Shown: positions 35,790 to 45,894 of the stretch, in pieces
How the letters are laid out: every line of letters begins with the position of its first letter
Numbering within the stretch: the first letter of the stretch is position 1
Source of the DNA: Thiocapsa sp.
GTDB lineage: Bacteria > Pseudomonadota > Gammaproteobacteria > Chromatiales > Chromatiaceae
Length of the DNA stretch: 47,172 bases
Assembly (NCBI RefSeq): GCF_022340925.1
Contig: NZ_JAJDNA010000013.1
Coordinates: 1-47,172 of the forward strand
Direction of reading: 5' to 3'
Made by a program: the position numbers and the translations under genes
The notes under the pieces: generated by a model
The model's input: the letters and a program-made list of their open reading frames with translations, nothing else
What the model was told of the DNA's origin: nothing
The model's database searches: none

Positions 35790-36419
35790 TCACCGATAAA
35801 GCCGCTCCGATTCGATGATCGAGATCACCGCATCGGGCAACAGATAGCGCGGGCTCCAACCCTGCCGAACCAGCTCCCGCACCCGTGTCGCCGAAACATC
35901 GATCTGGGTGACCGCTTGAAACAGGATGCGCCCCGCAGGCGTCTCTGCCAACTCGCCTGGATCGTGGGAAATTCGTTGCGCCCAGAGCGCCCGTAGGCCC
36001 GGATCGGGTGGAACCGGCGGTCGCGGTCGCTGCATCACGATCACATGGGCCAGCTCAAGGATGTCGTGGGGACGATGCCAGCCCAGGAATCCGGCGAAGG
36101 CATCGGCGCCGATCAGCAGGCACAAAGGACGCTCTCGCCCGAGCTCGGCGCGCAGCGAGACCAGCGTGTGATAGGTGAAGGAGCCGCCCGGGCGCTCGAT
36201 CTCACGGCGGTCCGCGACGAAACCGGTCTGCCCGGCGATCGCCGCCTCCAGCATGGCCAGTCGAAGCGCCGGCGGGGCAAGCGGGGGCGGACGATGGACC
36301 GCCACATTGAGCGGGATGAATCGAATCTCATGCAAACCCAGTGACTGGATGCAATCGAGTGCCGGCCGCAGATGCCCGAAGTGGATGGGGTCGAAGGTGC
36401 CGCCAAGGATGCCGACCAT
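35790..36419 (-). CDS. nadD: Nicotinate-nucleotide adenylyltransferase
   Basis: NadD adenylates nicotinate mononucleotide to deamido-NAD. The 209-residue protein begins with the nucleotidyltransferase motif GGTFDPIHFGH (6-16) and has VSATRVREL near the C-terminus (ISxTxxR-type motif). GADAFAGFLGWHR lies between. It follows proA by 38 bases and precedes rsfS; proA-nadD-rsfS is a standard gammaproteobacterial order. Confidence 0.95.
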   Translation of the reverse strand: MVGILGGTFDPIHFGHLRPALDCIQSLGLHEIRFIPLNVAVHRPPPLAPPALRLAMLEAAIAGQTGFVADRREIERPGGSFTYHTLVSLRAELGRERPLCLLIGADAFAGFLGWHRPHDILELAHVIVMQRPRPPVPPDPGLRALWAQRISHDPGELAETPAGRILFQAVTQIDVSATRVRELVRQGWSPRYLLPDAVISIIESERLYR

Positions 36420-36457
36420 GGATCAAGCGACCAGCGCCCCCGACAAGTCCGGCGGCA

Positions 36458-37732
36458 TCAGGTGCGCACCTCCCCATCCCCGAGCACCACGAACTTCACC
36501 GAGGTCAAGCCTTCGAGCCCGACTGGGCCACGCGCATGGAATTTGTCCGTGCTGATTCCGATCTCCGCGCCCAGACCGTATTCGAATCCGTCCGCAAAAC
36601 GGGTGGAGGCATTCACCATCACCGAGCTGGAGTCGACCTCGCGCAGGAAGCGTCTGGCATGGCTGTAGTCTTCCGTGACGATGGCGTCCGTGTGGGCCGA
36701 TCCATGAATCGCGATATGATCGATCGCGGCATCGAGTCCCGAGACGACCCGGACGGAGAGGATCGGCCCCAGATATTCCGTATCCCAATCAGCCTCCGTG
36801 GCCGTCTTGGCCTCGGGCAGGATCTCGCGGGTACGCTGGCAGCCCCGAAGCTCCACTCCTTTCTCGCGATAGGCCGCGCCCAACCGCGGGAGGATCATTG
36901 CTGCCACCGACTCGTCAACCAAGAGGGTTTCCATCGTGTTACAGGTGCCGTAGCGCTGCGTCTTGGCGTTCAGTGCGATGGCGAACGCCTTGTCGGGATC
37001 GGCATGCGCATCGATGAAGACATGACAGATTCCGTCCAGATGCTTGATGACCGGCACGCGGGCCTCGCGGCTGATCCGCTCGATCAGGCCCTTGCCGCCG
37101 CGCGGGATAATGACGTCGACATGCTCGGGCATGGTGATCATGGCCCCCACCGCGGCACGGTCGGTGGTGGCCACGACCTGCACGCCGTCGGCAGGCAGAC
37201 CGGCCTCGACCAGACCGCGTTGGATGCAGGCCGCGATCGCCTGGTTGGACTCGAACGCCTCCGAGCCACCGCGCAGGAGTGTGGCGTTGCCCGACTTGAG
37301 ACAGAGTCCGGCGGCGTCCGCAGTCACATTGGGTCGCGATTCGTAGATGATCCCGACGACGCCCAGCGGCACCCGCATACGCCCCACCTGGATCCCGGAG
37401 GGACGGAAATCGAGATCACTGATCGCGCCGATCGGGTCCGGCAGGGCAGCGATCTGCCGCAGACCCTCGATCATGCTGTCGACGCGCGCCTCGGTCAGCT
37501 CCAAGCGGTCGAGAAGCGCGGCATCCAGACCCTTCGCCGCACCTCGCTCCAGGTCGACCCGGTTGGCCGAGACGATTGCGTGGCGTCGATCATTGATCTC
37601 CGACGCGATGGCCAACAAGGCGGCGTTCTTGGAACGCGTCGCGGCGCGTGCCAGGTCGCGGGATGCCGCACGCGCACGCTGCCCGAGGCCTGACATATAG
37701 GCATCAATGTCTGAGATCTGTCGTTCGCTCAT
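36458..37732 (-). CDS. proA: Glutamate-5-semialdehyde dehydrogenase
   Basis: ProA reduces glutamyl-5-phosphate to glutamate-5-semialdehyde, the second step of proline synthesis. The 424-residue protein has the ALDH-like fold with catalytic Cys in [13 protein letters not shown], the nucleotide-binding [13 protein letters not shown], and LRGGSEAF and [11 protein letters not shown] segments. ATG 37732 has AGGTG just upstream; the frame from 37924 is not family-like earlier. proB is not in the window. Confidence 0.95.
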   Translation of the reverse strand: MSERQISDIDAYMSGLGQRARAASRDLARAATRSKNAALLAIASEINDRRHAIVSANRVDLERGAAKGLDAALLDRLELTEARVDSMIEGLRQIAALPDPIGAISDLDFRPSGIQVGRMRVPLGVVGIIYESRPNVTADAAGLCLKSGNATLLRGGSEAFESNQAIAACIQRGLVEAGLPADGVQVVATTDRAAVGAMITMPEHVDVIIPRGGKGLIERISREARVPVIKHLDGICHVFIDAHADPDKAFAIALNAKTQRYGTCNTMETLLVDESVAAMILPRLGAAYREKGVELRGCQRTREILPEAKTATEADWDTEYLGPILSVRVVSGLDAAIDHIAIHGSAHTDAIVTEDYSHARRFLREVDSSSVMVNASTRFADGFEYGLGAEIGISTDKFHARGPVGLEGLTSVKFVVLGDGEVRT

Positions 37733-37841
37733 CCGGCACCTGCTGTTAATGGCTTGGGAAAGTGTAAGATTGCAGCTTGGGCCTGTATAGCGGGGAAATG
37801 ACGCGGGATCCACTGATCCCGGCCCAAGAGGGCGGACAGGC

Positions 37842-38411
37842 GTGGACGAGCGGCTCAGACAAACCGACATCCGCGGACTCAAGCGGGTCGTTCTGTACGG
37901 CCCGGAGTCGACAGGTAAGACCACCCTCGCGCGTCAACTGGCGGCGCATTTCGATACCCTGTGGGTCGCCGAGTATGCCCGGCCGTACATCCGGGAAAAG
38001 ATTCGACGAACCGGCCAAAACTGCGGGCTTGACGACATCCTCGCGATTGCGATCGGCCAGCAGGCAAGGGAAAATCGCGCAGCGGTCCGGGCAAGACATG
38101 GTCTTCTGGTCTGCGATACCGACCTGTTGACGATCAGGGCCTATTCGGACCTCTTTTTCGGCGGCATACCGGAATCCCTCAACGCCGCACTCCCCTTTAT
38201 CCGTTCCGATCTCTACCTCCTGACGGACATCGACGTCCCTTGGCAGGCAGACGGGATCCGAGACCGACCAGAGAACCGCGCCCAGATGCTGGCTTATTAC
38301 GAGCAGCTGCTGGATCTCTACAGCCGGCGCTACGTCAAGGTCGCGGGCGATCCGAGGCGGCGTTTCAGGGATGCCGTCAACGCTGTCGGGGATCTCCTTC
38401 GGGCCCCTTGA
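37842..38411 (+). CDS. NadR-like ATPase/kinase (ribosylnicotinamide kinase domain type)
   Basis: A 189-residue P-loop protein with GPESTGKTT (20-28), WVAEYARPY, and [16 protein letters not shown], matching the C-terminal kinase domain of NadR (AAA_28). In NadR this domain phosphorylates ribosylnicotinamide to NMN. The helix-turn-helix and adenylyltransferase domains of full NadR are missing, so this is a stand-alone kinase. The function as an RNK is inferred. The start is a GTG at 37842. It is divergent from proA, near nadD. Confidence 0.83.
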   Translation: MDERLRQTDIRGLKRVVLYGPESTGKTTLARQLAAHFDTLWVAEYARPYIREKIRRTGQNCGLDDILAIAIGQQARENRAAVRARHGLLVCDTDLLTIRAYSDLFFGGIPESLNAALPFIRSDLYLLTDIDVPWQADGIRDRPENRAQMLAYYEQLLDLYSRRYVKVAGDPRRRFRDAVNAVGDLLRAP

Positions 38412-38426
38412 GGACCCGTCCTCAAG
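38407..38426 (+). terminator. Perfect stem-loop spanning the stop of the NadR-like gene
   Basis: CTTGAGGAC (38407-38415) pairs with GTCCTCAAG (38418-38426) around CC, a 9-bp stem with a tight loop. The stop TGA (38409-38411) lies in the 5-prime arm. There is no real T tract after it, so it may be a weak terminator or a 3-prime stabiliser. Confidence 0.4.
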
Positions 38427-38593
38427 CCTCCTCTTCGAAGCGCCGGATCGCCACCGGGCGAGCCGGTTTGCAGGGCCCTGAATGCGATCCCGCGGCGAGC
38501 GCGGGACGGCCAACGGACCAAGACCGCATCGGCTGGCGTTCTATGGCTCCCTGACCACCCCTTCGGGCCTCTCCTGAAACGAGCAGATACGGG

Positions 38594-39625
38594 TTAACGC
38601 TGCCGGACCGGCCGGGCCAACCGAAACCCGCCTGCGGCCAGTGCGTCGGCGACGACGGCAAGTCGGTGCCAGGGGTCACCGGTGGCCAGCCCCTTGATCG
38701 ACTGGTCAGTCAGTGCACACTGCTGGAGCAGCGTACGCAGCAAATGGGGCGAGAGACGCGTGAGCGCCCGCGCGATTGCCTGCAGACGCTGCGGCGGCAG
38801 GCGCCCCTGCGCGAAACCCGGCGGTCGAGATCCCGCGCTCGCCGCGGCCGCCTCGGCCAGCATCCGCAGCTCGCGTGCCAGGGCCCAAAGAACCAGGACA
38901 TCGGCGGTTCCATCCGCTCGCAGGGCCGACAGAACCCTTTGCGTGCGGGCACGGTCCCCGGACAAGGCGGCATCGGTCAGTGCGAAGAGATCGAACCGCG
39001 CACTGTCGGCGAGATTGCCGAGCAGGTCGGCGACCTCGAGCGGCCCAGGGTCCCGTAAGAGGCGTTGCTTCTCGATCTCCTGGGCGGCCGCCAGGAGGTT
39101 TCCCTCGGCCCGGTCGGCCAGGAGCTCGGCCACTCCCGGTCCCGGCTGAAGACCAACGGCCTGCAGCCGCTGCGCGAGCCACCGCAACAGCTCTCGGCCC
39201 TTCAACGGCCAGACCTGAAGCAGGACGCCGACCGACTCGACCTGCTTGGCCCATCGACTCTGCAGCTCCTTGCGATCCAGCTCGGGCGCAATCATCAGGA
39301 GCAGATTGTCCGGGCAGAGGCGCTCGCAGTAGGCGAGAACCGCGGCACTCCCGTCTTTGCCGAGCCTCGCGGTGCCGATGCGCAGCTCGATCAGCTTGCG
39401 CGCAGAGAACAGCGACATGCCGTCGGCGGATGCAGCCAGCGCGTGCCAGTCGAAGCTGCCGTCCTGATGCAAGACCTCGCGCTCTGCGAATCCGTGTCGG
39501 CGCCCCGCCTCGCGGACCAAGTGCGCCGCCTCCCCGAGCTGATAAGGCTCGTCGCCGCAAATCAGATAAAGCGGGGCCGGACCACCCGCGAGTGCGTCAT
39601 GGAGCTGATTGAACCGCAAGCGCAT
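38594..39625 (-). CDS. holA: DNA polymerase III subunit delta
   Basis: HolA opens the beta clamp within the clamp loader. The 343-residue protein has the family layout: N-terminal AAA-like domain from PLYLICGDEPYQLGEA (about 18-33), a LLLMIAPELDRKELQ segment, the central helical part with ARFDLFALTDAALSGD, and the C-terminal collar domain with LPPQRLQAIARAL. Start ATG 39625. It is third in leuS-lptE-holA, 32 bases after lptE, a very stable gammaproteobacterial order. Confidence 0.94.
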   Translation of the reverse strand: MRLRFNQLHDALAGGPAPLYLICGDEPYQLGEAAHLVREAGRRHGFAEREVLHQDGSFDWHALAASADGMSLFSARKLIELRIGTARLGKDGSAAVLAYCERLCPDNLLLMIAPELDRKELQSRWAKQVESVGVLLQVWPLKGRELLRWLAQRLQAVGLQPGPGVAELLADRAEGNLLAAAQEIEKQRLLRDPGPLEVADLLGNLADSARFDLFALTDAALSGDRARTQRVLSALRADGTADVLVLWALARELRMLAEAAAASAGSRPPGFAQGRLPPQRLQAIARALTRLSPHLLRTLLQQCALTDQSIKGLATGDPWHRLAVVADALAAGGFRLARPVRQR

Positions 39626-39657
39626 TAGGGTCTGTTACCGGGGCGTGGGAGGATGGC

Positions 39658-40326
39658 TCAGAGCAGCGCAACGCGCAGGCGCATTAAGATGCGATCGGCG
39701 GCGTCGCGAGCAAAATCATCGAAGATCAGGCGCTCTTCGAGCTGTTTCCCCAGCACCTCCACGTCGGGGTTGTCGAAGTTGCGCACGAGATCGAGTGACT
39801 GTGCGGGCACCTTCTGACTGCCGTCTGCGGCCACCGCATCGTAATTGACGAGATAGTGGAGCTCGTAGGCCAGGACCCGGCCACGGGCATCCACCGCGAC
39901 CACCCGGGAGGTGCTGGCCTCCGAGAGGACACGCAGGATCAGCCTGGCGCCGGTCGCAGCCGGCGCCACAACCACATCGCTGCCCGCCAGCTGCTCGATG
40001 ATAGCCTGACGCACCGGCGACCCGCCGGCAGACTGGATATAGATCGGGTTGAGCTCGGCCGGTATCTCCACGGCGCCGCGCAGGCGAAATCCGCAGCCAA
40101 TCTGGACCAGACAGACCGATGCGAGGACCAGCAGGGCGATCGAGCGACGCCGTGCGCCGGACGTCGCCCGTATCCGCAATGGAGACCGGCGACAGCCGGC
40201 CGAGCGACCCGTCCCGGTGCGCCCGGATCCCGGCTCCCGTGTGCCGAGCGCGCGGGCTGCCTGCCCGCCCCCGCCGGCAACCGGATCTCCCATGCTCGCC
40301 TCCGGTCGTTGGACGGGTGCCGGCAT
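39658..40326 (-). CDS. lptE: LPS-assembly lipoprotein LptE
   Basis: LptE is the outer-membrane lipoprotein plugging LptD, also encoded in this window. The mature protein starts at the lipobox VQIGC (Cys78 of the longest frame) and continues with FRLRGAVEIP, then the LptE alpha/beta fold to a C-terminal helix. From ATG 40326, which shares one base with the leuS stop (TGATG), the signal segment would be preceded by about 60 residues, which is unusual. A TTG at 40179 (MRIRATSG as start) would give a normal lipoprotein signal. I list the outer boundary and regard the start as unresolved. Confidence 0.88.
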   Translation of the reverse strand: MPAPVQRPEASMGDPVAGGGGQAARALGTREPGSGRTGTGRSAGCRRSPLRIRATSGARRRSIALLVLASVCLVQIGCGFRLRGAVEIPAELNPIYIQSAGGSPVRQAIIEQLAGSDVVVAPAATGARLILRVLSEASTSRVVAVDARGRVLAYELHYLVNYDAVAADGSQKVPAQSLDLVRNFDNPDVEVLGKQLEERLIFDDFARDAADRILMRLRVALL

Positions 40327-42992
40327 CAGCCCGCTACGATGTTGATCAGCTTGTTCGGGACCAGGATGACCTTGCGTACGCTGGCTCCCCCGATGAATCG
40401 CCGCGCGTTCTCGTTCGCCAGCGCGACCGCCTCGATCTCCCCCCGTTCGGCATCCGCCGGGACGCGCACGGTCGCGCGAACCTTGCCGTTCACCTGCACC
40501 ACGTAGTCGATCATGGACTGCACGAGGGCATCGGCGTCGACCTCGGGCCAGGTCGAGCAGAGGATGTCGTCGCCGAACCCGAGCTCCCGCCAGAGATGGT
40601 GGGTCACATGCGGTGCGATCGGCGCCAGGAGACGGAGCAGGATGCTCATCCCCTCACGCAGCAGGGCGCCTCGGGCCGGGGAGGCTTCGAGCTTGTAGAG
40701 GACATTGACCAGGGTCATGCAACCCGAGACCACGGTGTTGAGCCGGTGGCGCTCGTAGTCGAAGCGTGCCTTCTTCAGAACGGCATGGATCTCACGGCGG
40801 GCGCTGCGTGCCGGCTCCTCGAGGTCGTCCCCCAGCAGCACGCTCGGCGGACCCGCTCTGCGGATCGCCTCAGTCTCGGTCGTCGCGAGCGACCAGAGCC
40901 GCTTCAGGAAGCGGAAGGCCCCCTCCACGCCTTCCTCGCTCCACTCCAGCGACTGGTCCGGCGGGGCGGTGAACATGGTGTAGAGCCGCACCGTGTCGGC
41001 GCCGTAACGCTCAATCAGGGCCTGCGGGTCGACACCGTTGTTCTTCGATTTCGACATCTTCTCGATGCCGCCGAAGCGCACCGGCAGACCGTCGGACTTG
41101 AGCGACGCCCGCAACAGGCGACCCTTGTCGTCGCGCTCAACCGCCACCTCGGCCGGATTGAACCACTGCTTGCGGCCCTCGGCGTCTTCGCGATACCAGG
41201 TCTCGGCGACGACCATCCCCTGGGTCAGCAAACGCGTGAACGGCTCGTCGCAGGCGACCAGACCCTCGTCGCGCATCAGTCTGTGGAAGAAGCGCGCGTA
41301 GAGCAGATGGAGGACCGCGTGCTCGATCCCGCCAACGTATTGGTCAACCGGCAGCCAATAGTCGGCGCGCTCGTCGAGCATGGCGCTGTCGCAATCGGCG
41401 GAGCAATAGCGCGCGTAATACCAGGACGACTCGAAGAAGGTGTCGAAGGTGTCGGTCTCTCGCATCTCCCCGCCGGGAAGATGCGAGAACGACGGCATCT
41501 TCTTGAGTGGGGAGCCGGATCCGTCCACCACCAGGTCTTCGGGGAGGCATACCGGGAGATCGGTCTCGGGGCGGAGGCTGCCGTCCGGGCGCTGGACCAC
41601 CGGGATCGGGCAGCCCCAGTAGCGTTGGCGCGAGACGCCCCAGTCGCGCAGCCGAAAGTTGATCCGTTTCAGGCCCTTTCCGCGCTCAGCCAACCAGGCC
41701 GCGATCGCTTCGAATGCCTCGGCACTGGTCAAGGCCGAGAACGGGCCTGAATTGATGAGCGCGCCCTTTTGCTCGAAGCGCTCGTCCCAGCCCGACCAGT
41801 CCAAGGGCGCGTGAAGGGAGTCCCCTGCGGGCCTGATGACGGGGTTGCCGCCGACCAGGTTAGCCGCGCCGGTGCCGATGTCGAGCTCAAGGTCTTTCCA
41901 GTCCTCTGGCACGATCACGGGCCGGATCGGGATCCCGTACTTGTGCGCGAAATGGAAATCGCGCTCGTCGTGCGCAGGAACCGACATCACGGCCCCGGTG
42001 CCATAGCCCATCACGACAAAGTTGGCCGCGAAGACAGGCACAACCTCCCCCGTGACCGGGTGGATGGCGTTCAGGCCGAGCGGATGACCCTTCTTCTCCA
42101 TCGTCTCAATCTCGGCCTCGGAGGTCCCACCCAGACGGCATTCGTCGATGAACATCGCGAGCTCGGGCTGATCCCTCGCAGCACGGCGCGCCAGCGGGTG
42201 CTCGGCGGCCACGGCAACATAGGTCACCCCCATGAGGGTGTCCGGTCGAGTGGTGTAGATCTCCAAGGTCTCGTCCGAACCCTGGATCGCAAACGTCATC
42301 TCCACGCCCTCGGAGCGCCCGATCCAGTTGCGCTGCATGGTCCGAACCTGATCCGGCCAGCCGTCCAGGCCATCGAGCGCATCCAGCAGCTCCTGGGCAT
42401 AGTCGGTGATGCGTACGAACCACTGCTGGATCTCGCGCTTCTCGACCGACGCACCGGAGCGCCAGCCCTTGCCGTCGATCACCTGCTCGTTGGCGAGCAC
42501 CGTCTGGTCGATCGGATCCCAGTTCACCGTGGCCTGAGTGCGATAGGCGAGGCCCTTCTCCATCAGCCGGGTGAACAGCCACTGCTCCCAGCGGTAATAA
42601 GCCGGGTCGCAGGTCGCCAGCTCGCGGTCCCAGTCATACCCGAATCCGAGCTGCTTGAGCTGGCGGCGCATGTAGGCGATGTTGGACCGGGTCCATTGCG
42701 AGGGCGGGATGCTCTGCTTGATGGCCGCGTTCTCGGCGGGCAGCCCGAAGGCGTCCCAACCCATGGGCTGAAGCACATTCTTGCCCAGCATGCGCTGGTA
42801 GCGGGCGATGACGTCGCCGATGGTGTAATTGCGCACATGCCCCATGTGCAGCCTGCCCGAGGGATAGGGGAACATGGACAGGCAGTAGAACTTCTCGCGC
42901 GAGCGATCCTCAACGGCCTTGAATGACTGGCGTTCTTCCCAATAGAGCTGGGCCGCGGCCTCGATCGCCTGCGGGTCGTAGTCGGTCTGCAT
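40326..42992 (-). CDS. leuS: Leucyl-tRNA synthetase
   Basis: LeuRS charges tRNA-Leu with leucine. The 888-residue class I enzyme has the HIGH-type motif HMGH (49-52), the editing (CP1) domain with [15 protein letters not shown], the KMSKSKNNG motif in the C-terminal half, and the C-terminal anticodon-binding and tail domains. ATG 42992 begins at the family N-terminus ([10 protein letters not shown]); upstream residues of the longer frame are not coding. It leads the leuS-lptE-holA operon, with a stop/start overlap onto lptE. Confidence 0.97.
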   Translation of the reverse strand: MQTDYDPQAIEAAAQLYWEERQSFKAVEDRSREKFYCLSMFPYPSGRLHMGHVRNYTIGDVIARYQRMLGKNVLQPMGWDAFGLPAENAAIKQSIPPSQWTRSNIAYMRRQLKQLGFGYDWDRELATCDPAYYRWEQWLFTRLMEKGLAYRTQATVNWDPIDQTVLANEQVIDGKGWRSGASVEKREIQQWFVRITDYAQELLDALDGLDGWPDQVRTMQRNWIGRSEGVEMTFAIQGSDETLEIYTTRPDTLMGVTYVAVAAEHPLARRAARDQPELAMFIDECRLGGTSEAEIETMEKKGHPLGLNAIHPVTGEVVPVFAANFVVMGYGTGAVMSVPAHDERDFHFAHKYGIPIRPVIVPEDWKDLELDIGTGAANLVGGNPVIRPAGDSLHAPLDWSGWDERFEQKGALINSGPFSALTSAEAFEAIAAWLAERGKGLKRINFRLRDWGVSRQRYWGCPIPVVQRPDGSLRPETDLPVCLPEDLVVDGSGSPLKKMPSFSHLPGGEMRETDTFDTFFESSWYYARYCSADCDSAMLDERADYWLPVDQYVGGIEHAVLHLLYARFFHRLMRDEGLVACDEPFTRLLTQGMVVAETWYREDAEGRKQWFNPAEVAVERDDKGRLLRASLKSDGLPVRFGGIEKMSKSKNNGVDPQALIERYGADTVRLYTMFTAPPDQSLEWSEEGVEGAFRFLKRLWSLATTETEAIRRAGPPSVLLGDDLEEPARSARREIHAVLKKARFDYERHRLNTVVSGCMTLVNVLYKLEASPARGALLREGMSILLRLLAPIAPHVTHHLWRELGFGDDILCSTWPEVDADALVQSMIDYVVQVNGKVRATVRVPADAERGEIEAVALANENARRFIGGASVRKVILVPNKLINIVAG

Positions 42993-43231
42993 GGATGTCC
43001 GGCCTTCTGGCGCGCGCGTGACGGCAATGACCCTTAGGATAACGCAGCCAGCGGATCGGCGGCGACCGGTGAGGCCGGTCCGAGCAGGTCCGAACGGGGG
43101 GGGATGGGCGCATTGATCCGGCAAGCGCCCCCGATCCTTGCCAAATCCGCTCAATATCGCACACTTCAACCGATAGGAAGGGCCTTCAGCCATTCCATGA
43201 AGCGGGCGTGAGGCAACCGACGGAGGCCATC

Positions 43232-43774
43232 ATGAGCAATCAAGAAGAGAAGGGCACGACGACCGACAAGCTGGTGGACGCCTACGAGCGGATGCTCAAG
43301 CACACCCATGAGGCGATCGACAAGACCCAGGCGGAAACGGCCCCGCGATTCCGCGAGATCCTGGAGAAGGCGCGGGACAATATGGTCGAGCTCGGCGAGC
43401 TGACGCGGGAAGAGGCCCACAAGGTCTCTGATTATATCCAACGCGATGTCGAGGACGCAGCGAGCTATATCGCCGAGACGGGTCAAGACATTCGCGATTG
43501 GTGGCGATTTGACCTGCAGCTGATCGAGCAGCGCATGATGGACATGTTCTCCAAGGTCGCCGACCAGACCAGCCTCCAGCTGGCTCAATGGGCCGAGACG
43601 GCCCGCCAGATGAGTCTCTATCAGGCCGGCGAGGTCACTGGTCCGGGTACGCTCGTCTGCGACCGGTGCGGCGCCGAGACCCATTTCGTCAAGGCCGGAC
43701 GCATCCCAGCCTGTGCAGACTGCGGGGGGACCGCGTTTCGGCGGCGCAACAGCGAATCCGAAACCAAAGGCTGA
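43232..43774 (+). CDS. DUF1451 zinc-ribbon protein
   Basis: A 180-residue protein with a long helical N-terminal part (about 1-140) and a C-terminal C4 zinc ribbon, CDRC then CADC (about residues 144-164). The function is unknown; related YgjP-distinct DUF1451 proteins are common in gammaproteobacteria and sit beside leuS in several. ATG 43232 has GGAGG six bases upstream. It is divergent from leuS, 239 bases away, and is followed by the glycine riboswitch region. Confidence 0.87.
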   Translation: MSNQEEKGTTTDKLVDAYERMLKHTHEAIDKTQAETAPRFREILEKARDNMVELGELTREEAHKVSDYIQRDVEDAASYIAETGQDIRDWWRFDLQLIEQRMMDMFSKVADQTSLQLAQWAETARQMSLYQAGEVTGPGTLVCDRCGAETHFVKAGRIPACADCGGTAFRRRNSESETKG

Positions 43775-43797
43775 GCTGCCGCCCACTCGGCGACGTC

Positions 43798-43826
43798 TGG
43801 AAATCTCGACGCACGGCGCTTATAGT
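43798..43826 (+). promoter_or_regulatory. Candidate sigma-70 promoter of the gcv operon
   Basis: TGGAAA (43798-43803) and TATAGT (43821-43826) are separated by 17 bases, with four and five consensus matches. Transcription would begin a few bases before the first riboswitch stem at 43843, the right position for the leader. Confidence 0.6.
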
Positions 43827-43842
43827 CTCGTCTCGCGTGAAG

Positions 43843-44034
43843 TCCCGCGGGAGAGATCGGCCTCGGCCGGCGCCGAAGGCGCAACACTGCCCGGAATCGC
43901 TCAGGCAAAGGGACTGCGGGAATAACGACCGACTCTGGAGAGCGGTCGCGACCGGACCAGCGGTCGCGGCCCACCGAAGGGGCAGCAGGACCGACGCAAT
44001 CGGCCGCCTGCAAACTCTCAGGTCTGGGACAGAG
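43843..44034 (+). ncRNA. Tandem glycine riboswitch
   Basis: Two glycine aptamers in series precede gcvT. Aptamer 1 is closed by TCCCGC (43843-43848) with GCGGGA (43916-43921) and contains GGGAGAG, GCGCCGAAGGCGCAA and TCAGGCAAAGGGAC. Aptamer 2 is closed by CTCTG (43933-43937) with CAGAG (44030-44034) and contains GGAGAG, CCACCGAAGGGGCA and CTCAGGTCTGGGAC. These are the conserved glycine-riboswitch landmarks. The 5-prime half of aptamer 2 holds an imperfect 18-base duplication (AGCGGTCGCG at 43941 and 43959). The 254-base leader to gcvT must hold the expression platform. It normally activates the glycine cleavage genes when glycine is plentiful. Confidence 0.93.
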
Positions 44035-44288
44035 GGGCGGCGCCGAGGGTCCAGGTGGATCCCAACGGGCCGCGCTTGCGCCGCTATCGATCGCCGTGGG
44101 CGTTCGCGGGGGTGACTCCAACCACAGGGGCCACCGCTGTTCCGGGCGCTTTCGGACGTCGGGCTTCTGCACTCGGCAGGGCCGCAGTCCAGCACCGCCC
44201 ATCCCGTTTCACCTGAACCCATCGGCCGGTTAGACGCCTTTCGACGTCCCGCCGGCGGGGCGGGCCAATCAGGCCAGTGGAGAGTGGT

Positions 44289-45380
44289 ATGGCACTGCGT
44301 ACCCCATTGTTCTCGGAGCACGAGCGTCTCGGCGCCCGGATGGTCCCATTCGGCGGCTGGGACATGCCGTTGCACTACGGCTCGCAGATCGAGGAGCATC
44401 ATGCGGTGCGCCGCGGCGCGGGCATGTTCGACGTTTCCCACATGCGACCGGTCGACATCGAAGGGCCGGAGGCGCTGGCCTTTCTCAGATACCTGCTTGC
44501 CAACGACGCGAACAAGCTGACCACACCGGGCAAAGCGCTCTATAGTTGCATGCTGAATCCGCAGGGAGGGGTGGTCGACGACCTCATCCTGTTCTTCCGC
44601 GGGGCCGGGCGTTATCGGGCAGTGGTCAACGCCGCAACTGCGGACAAGGACCTGGCGTGGATGCAGCTGCAGGGCGAGGGGCGCCGGGTCCGGATCTCGC
44701 GGCGCGACGATCTGGCCATGATCGCGGTACAAGGCCCTGACGCACGTGCCCGAGCCGCACCCTTGCTGCGGGACGGATTGCGCGAGGCGGCACTGCGGAT
44801 CGCCCCCTTCTTCGCTGCAGAGGATCAGCGCTGGTTCGTGGGGCGTACCGGATACACCGGCGAGGACGGCTTCGAGATCATCCTCCCGAGCGAGGATTCG
44901 ATGGGGCTCTGGCGTGGCCTCGCCGCAGCGGAGGTACGCCCGTGTGGTCTGGGCGCACGCGATACGCTGAGACTGGAGGCGGGAATGAACCTCTATGGCC
45001 AAGACATGGACGAGGCGATTGGCCCGCTCGAATCCGGACTCTCCTGGACCGTCGCCTGGACCCCCGAGGAGCGCGAGTTTGTCGGTCGCGAGGCCCTCAA
45101 GGCACAACGCGATCACCCCGAACGGCGGGACTTCGTCGGCTTGCTGTTGACCGGACGGGGCATCCTTCGCCCAGGTCAAGCGGTCCTTGCGAACGGACGA
45201 GTCGTCGGGGAGGTGACTTCAGGCGGCTTTTCGCCGACCTTGGAGCGCTCGATCGCATTCGCGCGGATTGCCCCCATCCCCTCCGCGCATTGCACGGTCG
45301 TGATCCGCGGCAGAGAGGTCTCCGCGCGCGTCGTCAATCCACCGTTCGTGAGGCACGGCACGATCCGCGTAACCCTGTGA
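44289..45380 (+). CDS. gcvT: Aminomethyltransferase, glycine cleavage system T protein
   Basis: GcvT releases ammonia and passes the aminomethyl carbon from lipoyl-GcvH to tetrahydrofolate. The 363-residue protein has the family start with GGWDMPLHYGSQ and GMFDVSHM, a central VVDDLILFFRG, VVNAATADKD and the RTGYTGEDGFEI segment. ATG 44289 has GGAGAG just upstream; an upstream ATG at 44277 is not family-like. First gene after the riboswitch. Confidence 0.96.
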   Translation: MALRTPLFSEHERLGARMVPFGGWDMPLHYGSQIEEHHAVRRGAGMFDVSHMRPVDIEGPEALAFLRYLLANDANKLTTPGKALYSCMLNPQGGVVDDLILFFRGAGRYRAVVNAATADKDLAWMQLQGEGRRVRISRRDDLAMIAVQGPDARARAAPLLRDGLREAALRIAPFFAAEDQRWFVGRTGYTGEDGFEIILPSEDSMGLWRGLAAAEVRPCGLGARDTLRLEAGMNLYGQDMDEAIGPLESGLSWTVAWTPEEREFVGREALKAQRDHPERRDFVGLLLTGRGILRPGQAVLANGRVVGEVTSGGFSPTLERSIAFARIAPIPSAHCTVVIRGREVSARVVNPPFVRHGTIRVTL

Positions 45381-45447
45381 CTCGAGTGGACCCAGCCAGC
45401 CGGCAAACACACGACTGTCAGCCGGTGTCATTCCATCGGAGCCAACC

Positions 45448-45840
45448 ATGAGCGACGTCCCTGCAGACCTGAGATACACCAAGAGCCACGAATGGGTGAG
45501 GAACAATGGTGACGGGACCGTCACCGTCGGCATCACCGACCATGCCCAGGAGGCACTGGGTGACATCGTCTTCGTGGAGATCCCCGAAACGGGCCGGGAG
45601 GTCGAAGCCGAAGAGGCCTGTGCCGTGGTCGAGTCGGTCAAGGCCGCCTCGGATATCTATGCCCCACTCGCCGGCGAGGTGATCGAATCGAACGATCTCC
45701 TGAACGATAGCCCGGATGCAATCAACAACAGCCCTTACGATGAAGGTTGGATCTTCCGACTTGCACCGAACGATATGGCGGCACTCTCGGGGCTTCTGGA
45801 TGCGGCTGCCTACCGGCAGGTCGTCGAGGACGAGGTCTGA
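45448..45840 (+). CDS. gcvH: Glycine cleavage system H protein
   Basis: GcvH is the lipoyl carrier protein that shuttles the aminomethyl group between P, T and L proteins. The 130-residue length is normal. Lys65 in VESVKAASD is the lipoylation site at the standard number. KSHEWVR near the N-terminus and NDSPDAINNSPYDEGW near the C-terminus are typical. It lies 67 bases after gcvT. Confidence 0.97.
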   Translation: MSDVPADLRYTKSHEWVRNNGDGTVTVGITDHAQEALGDIVFVEIPETGREVEAEEACAVVESVKAASDIYAPLAGEVIESNDLLNDSPDAINNSPYDEGWIFRLAPNDMAALSGLLDAAAYRQVVEDEV

Positions 45841-45894
45841 GGTCGATCGCTGGCCCCATCTGAAGGGCCCGCAACCCGGGCCCCGGAACCTTCT

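Noticed and set aside
36341..37693. 450-codon open frame antisense to proA
   Set aside because: The minus strand codes for a full-length ProA with catalytic motif; the plus-strand product is His/Asp/Arg-rich with no domain.
41769..42926. 385-codon open frame antisense to leuS
   Set aside because: Shadow of a long high-GC gene; no family features, and the opposite strand is an unambiguous leucyl-tRNA synthetase.
43689..45179. 496-codon open frame antisense to gcvT and the riboswitch
   Set aside because: It overlaps a clear riboswitch and gcvT; no protein family signal.
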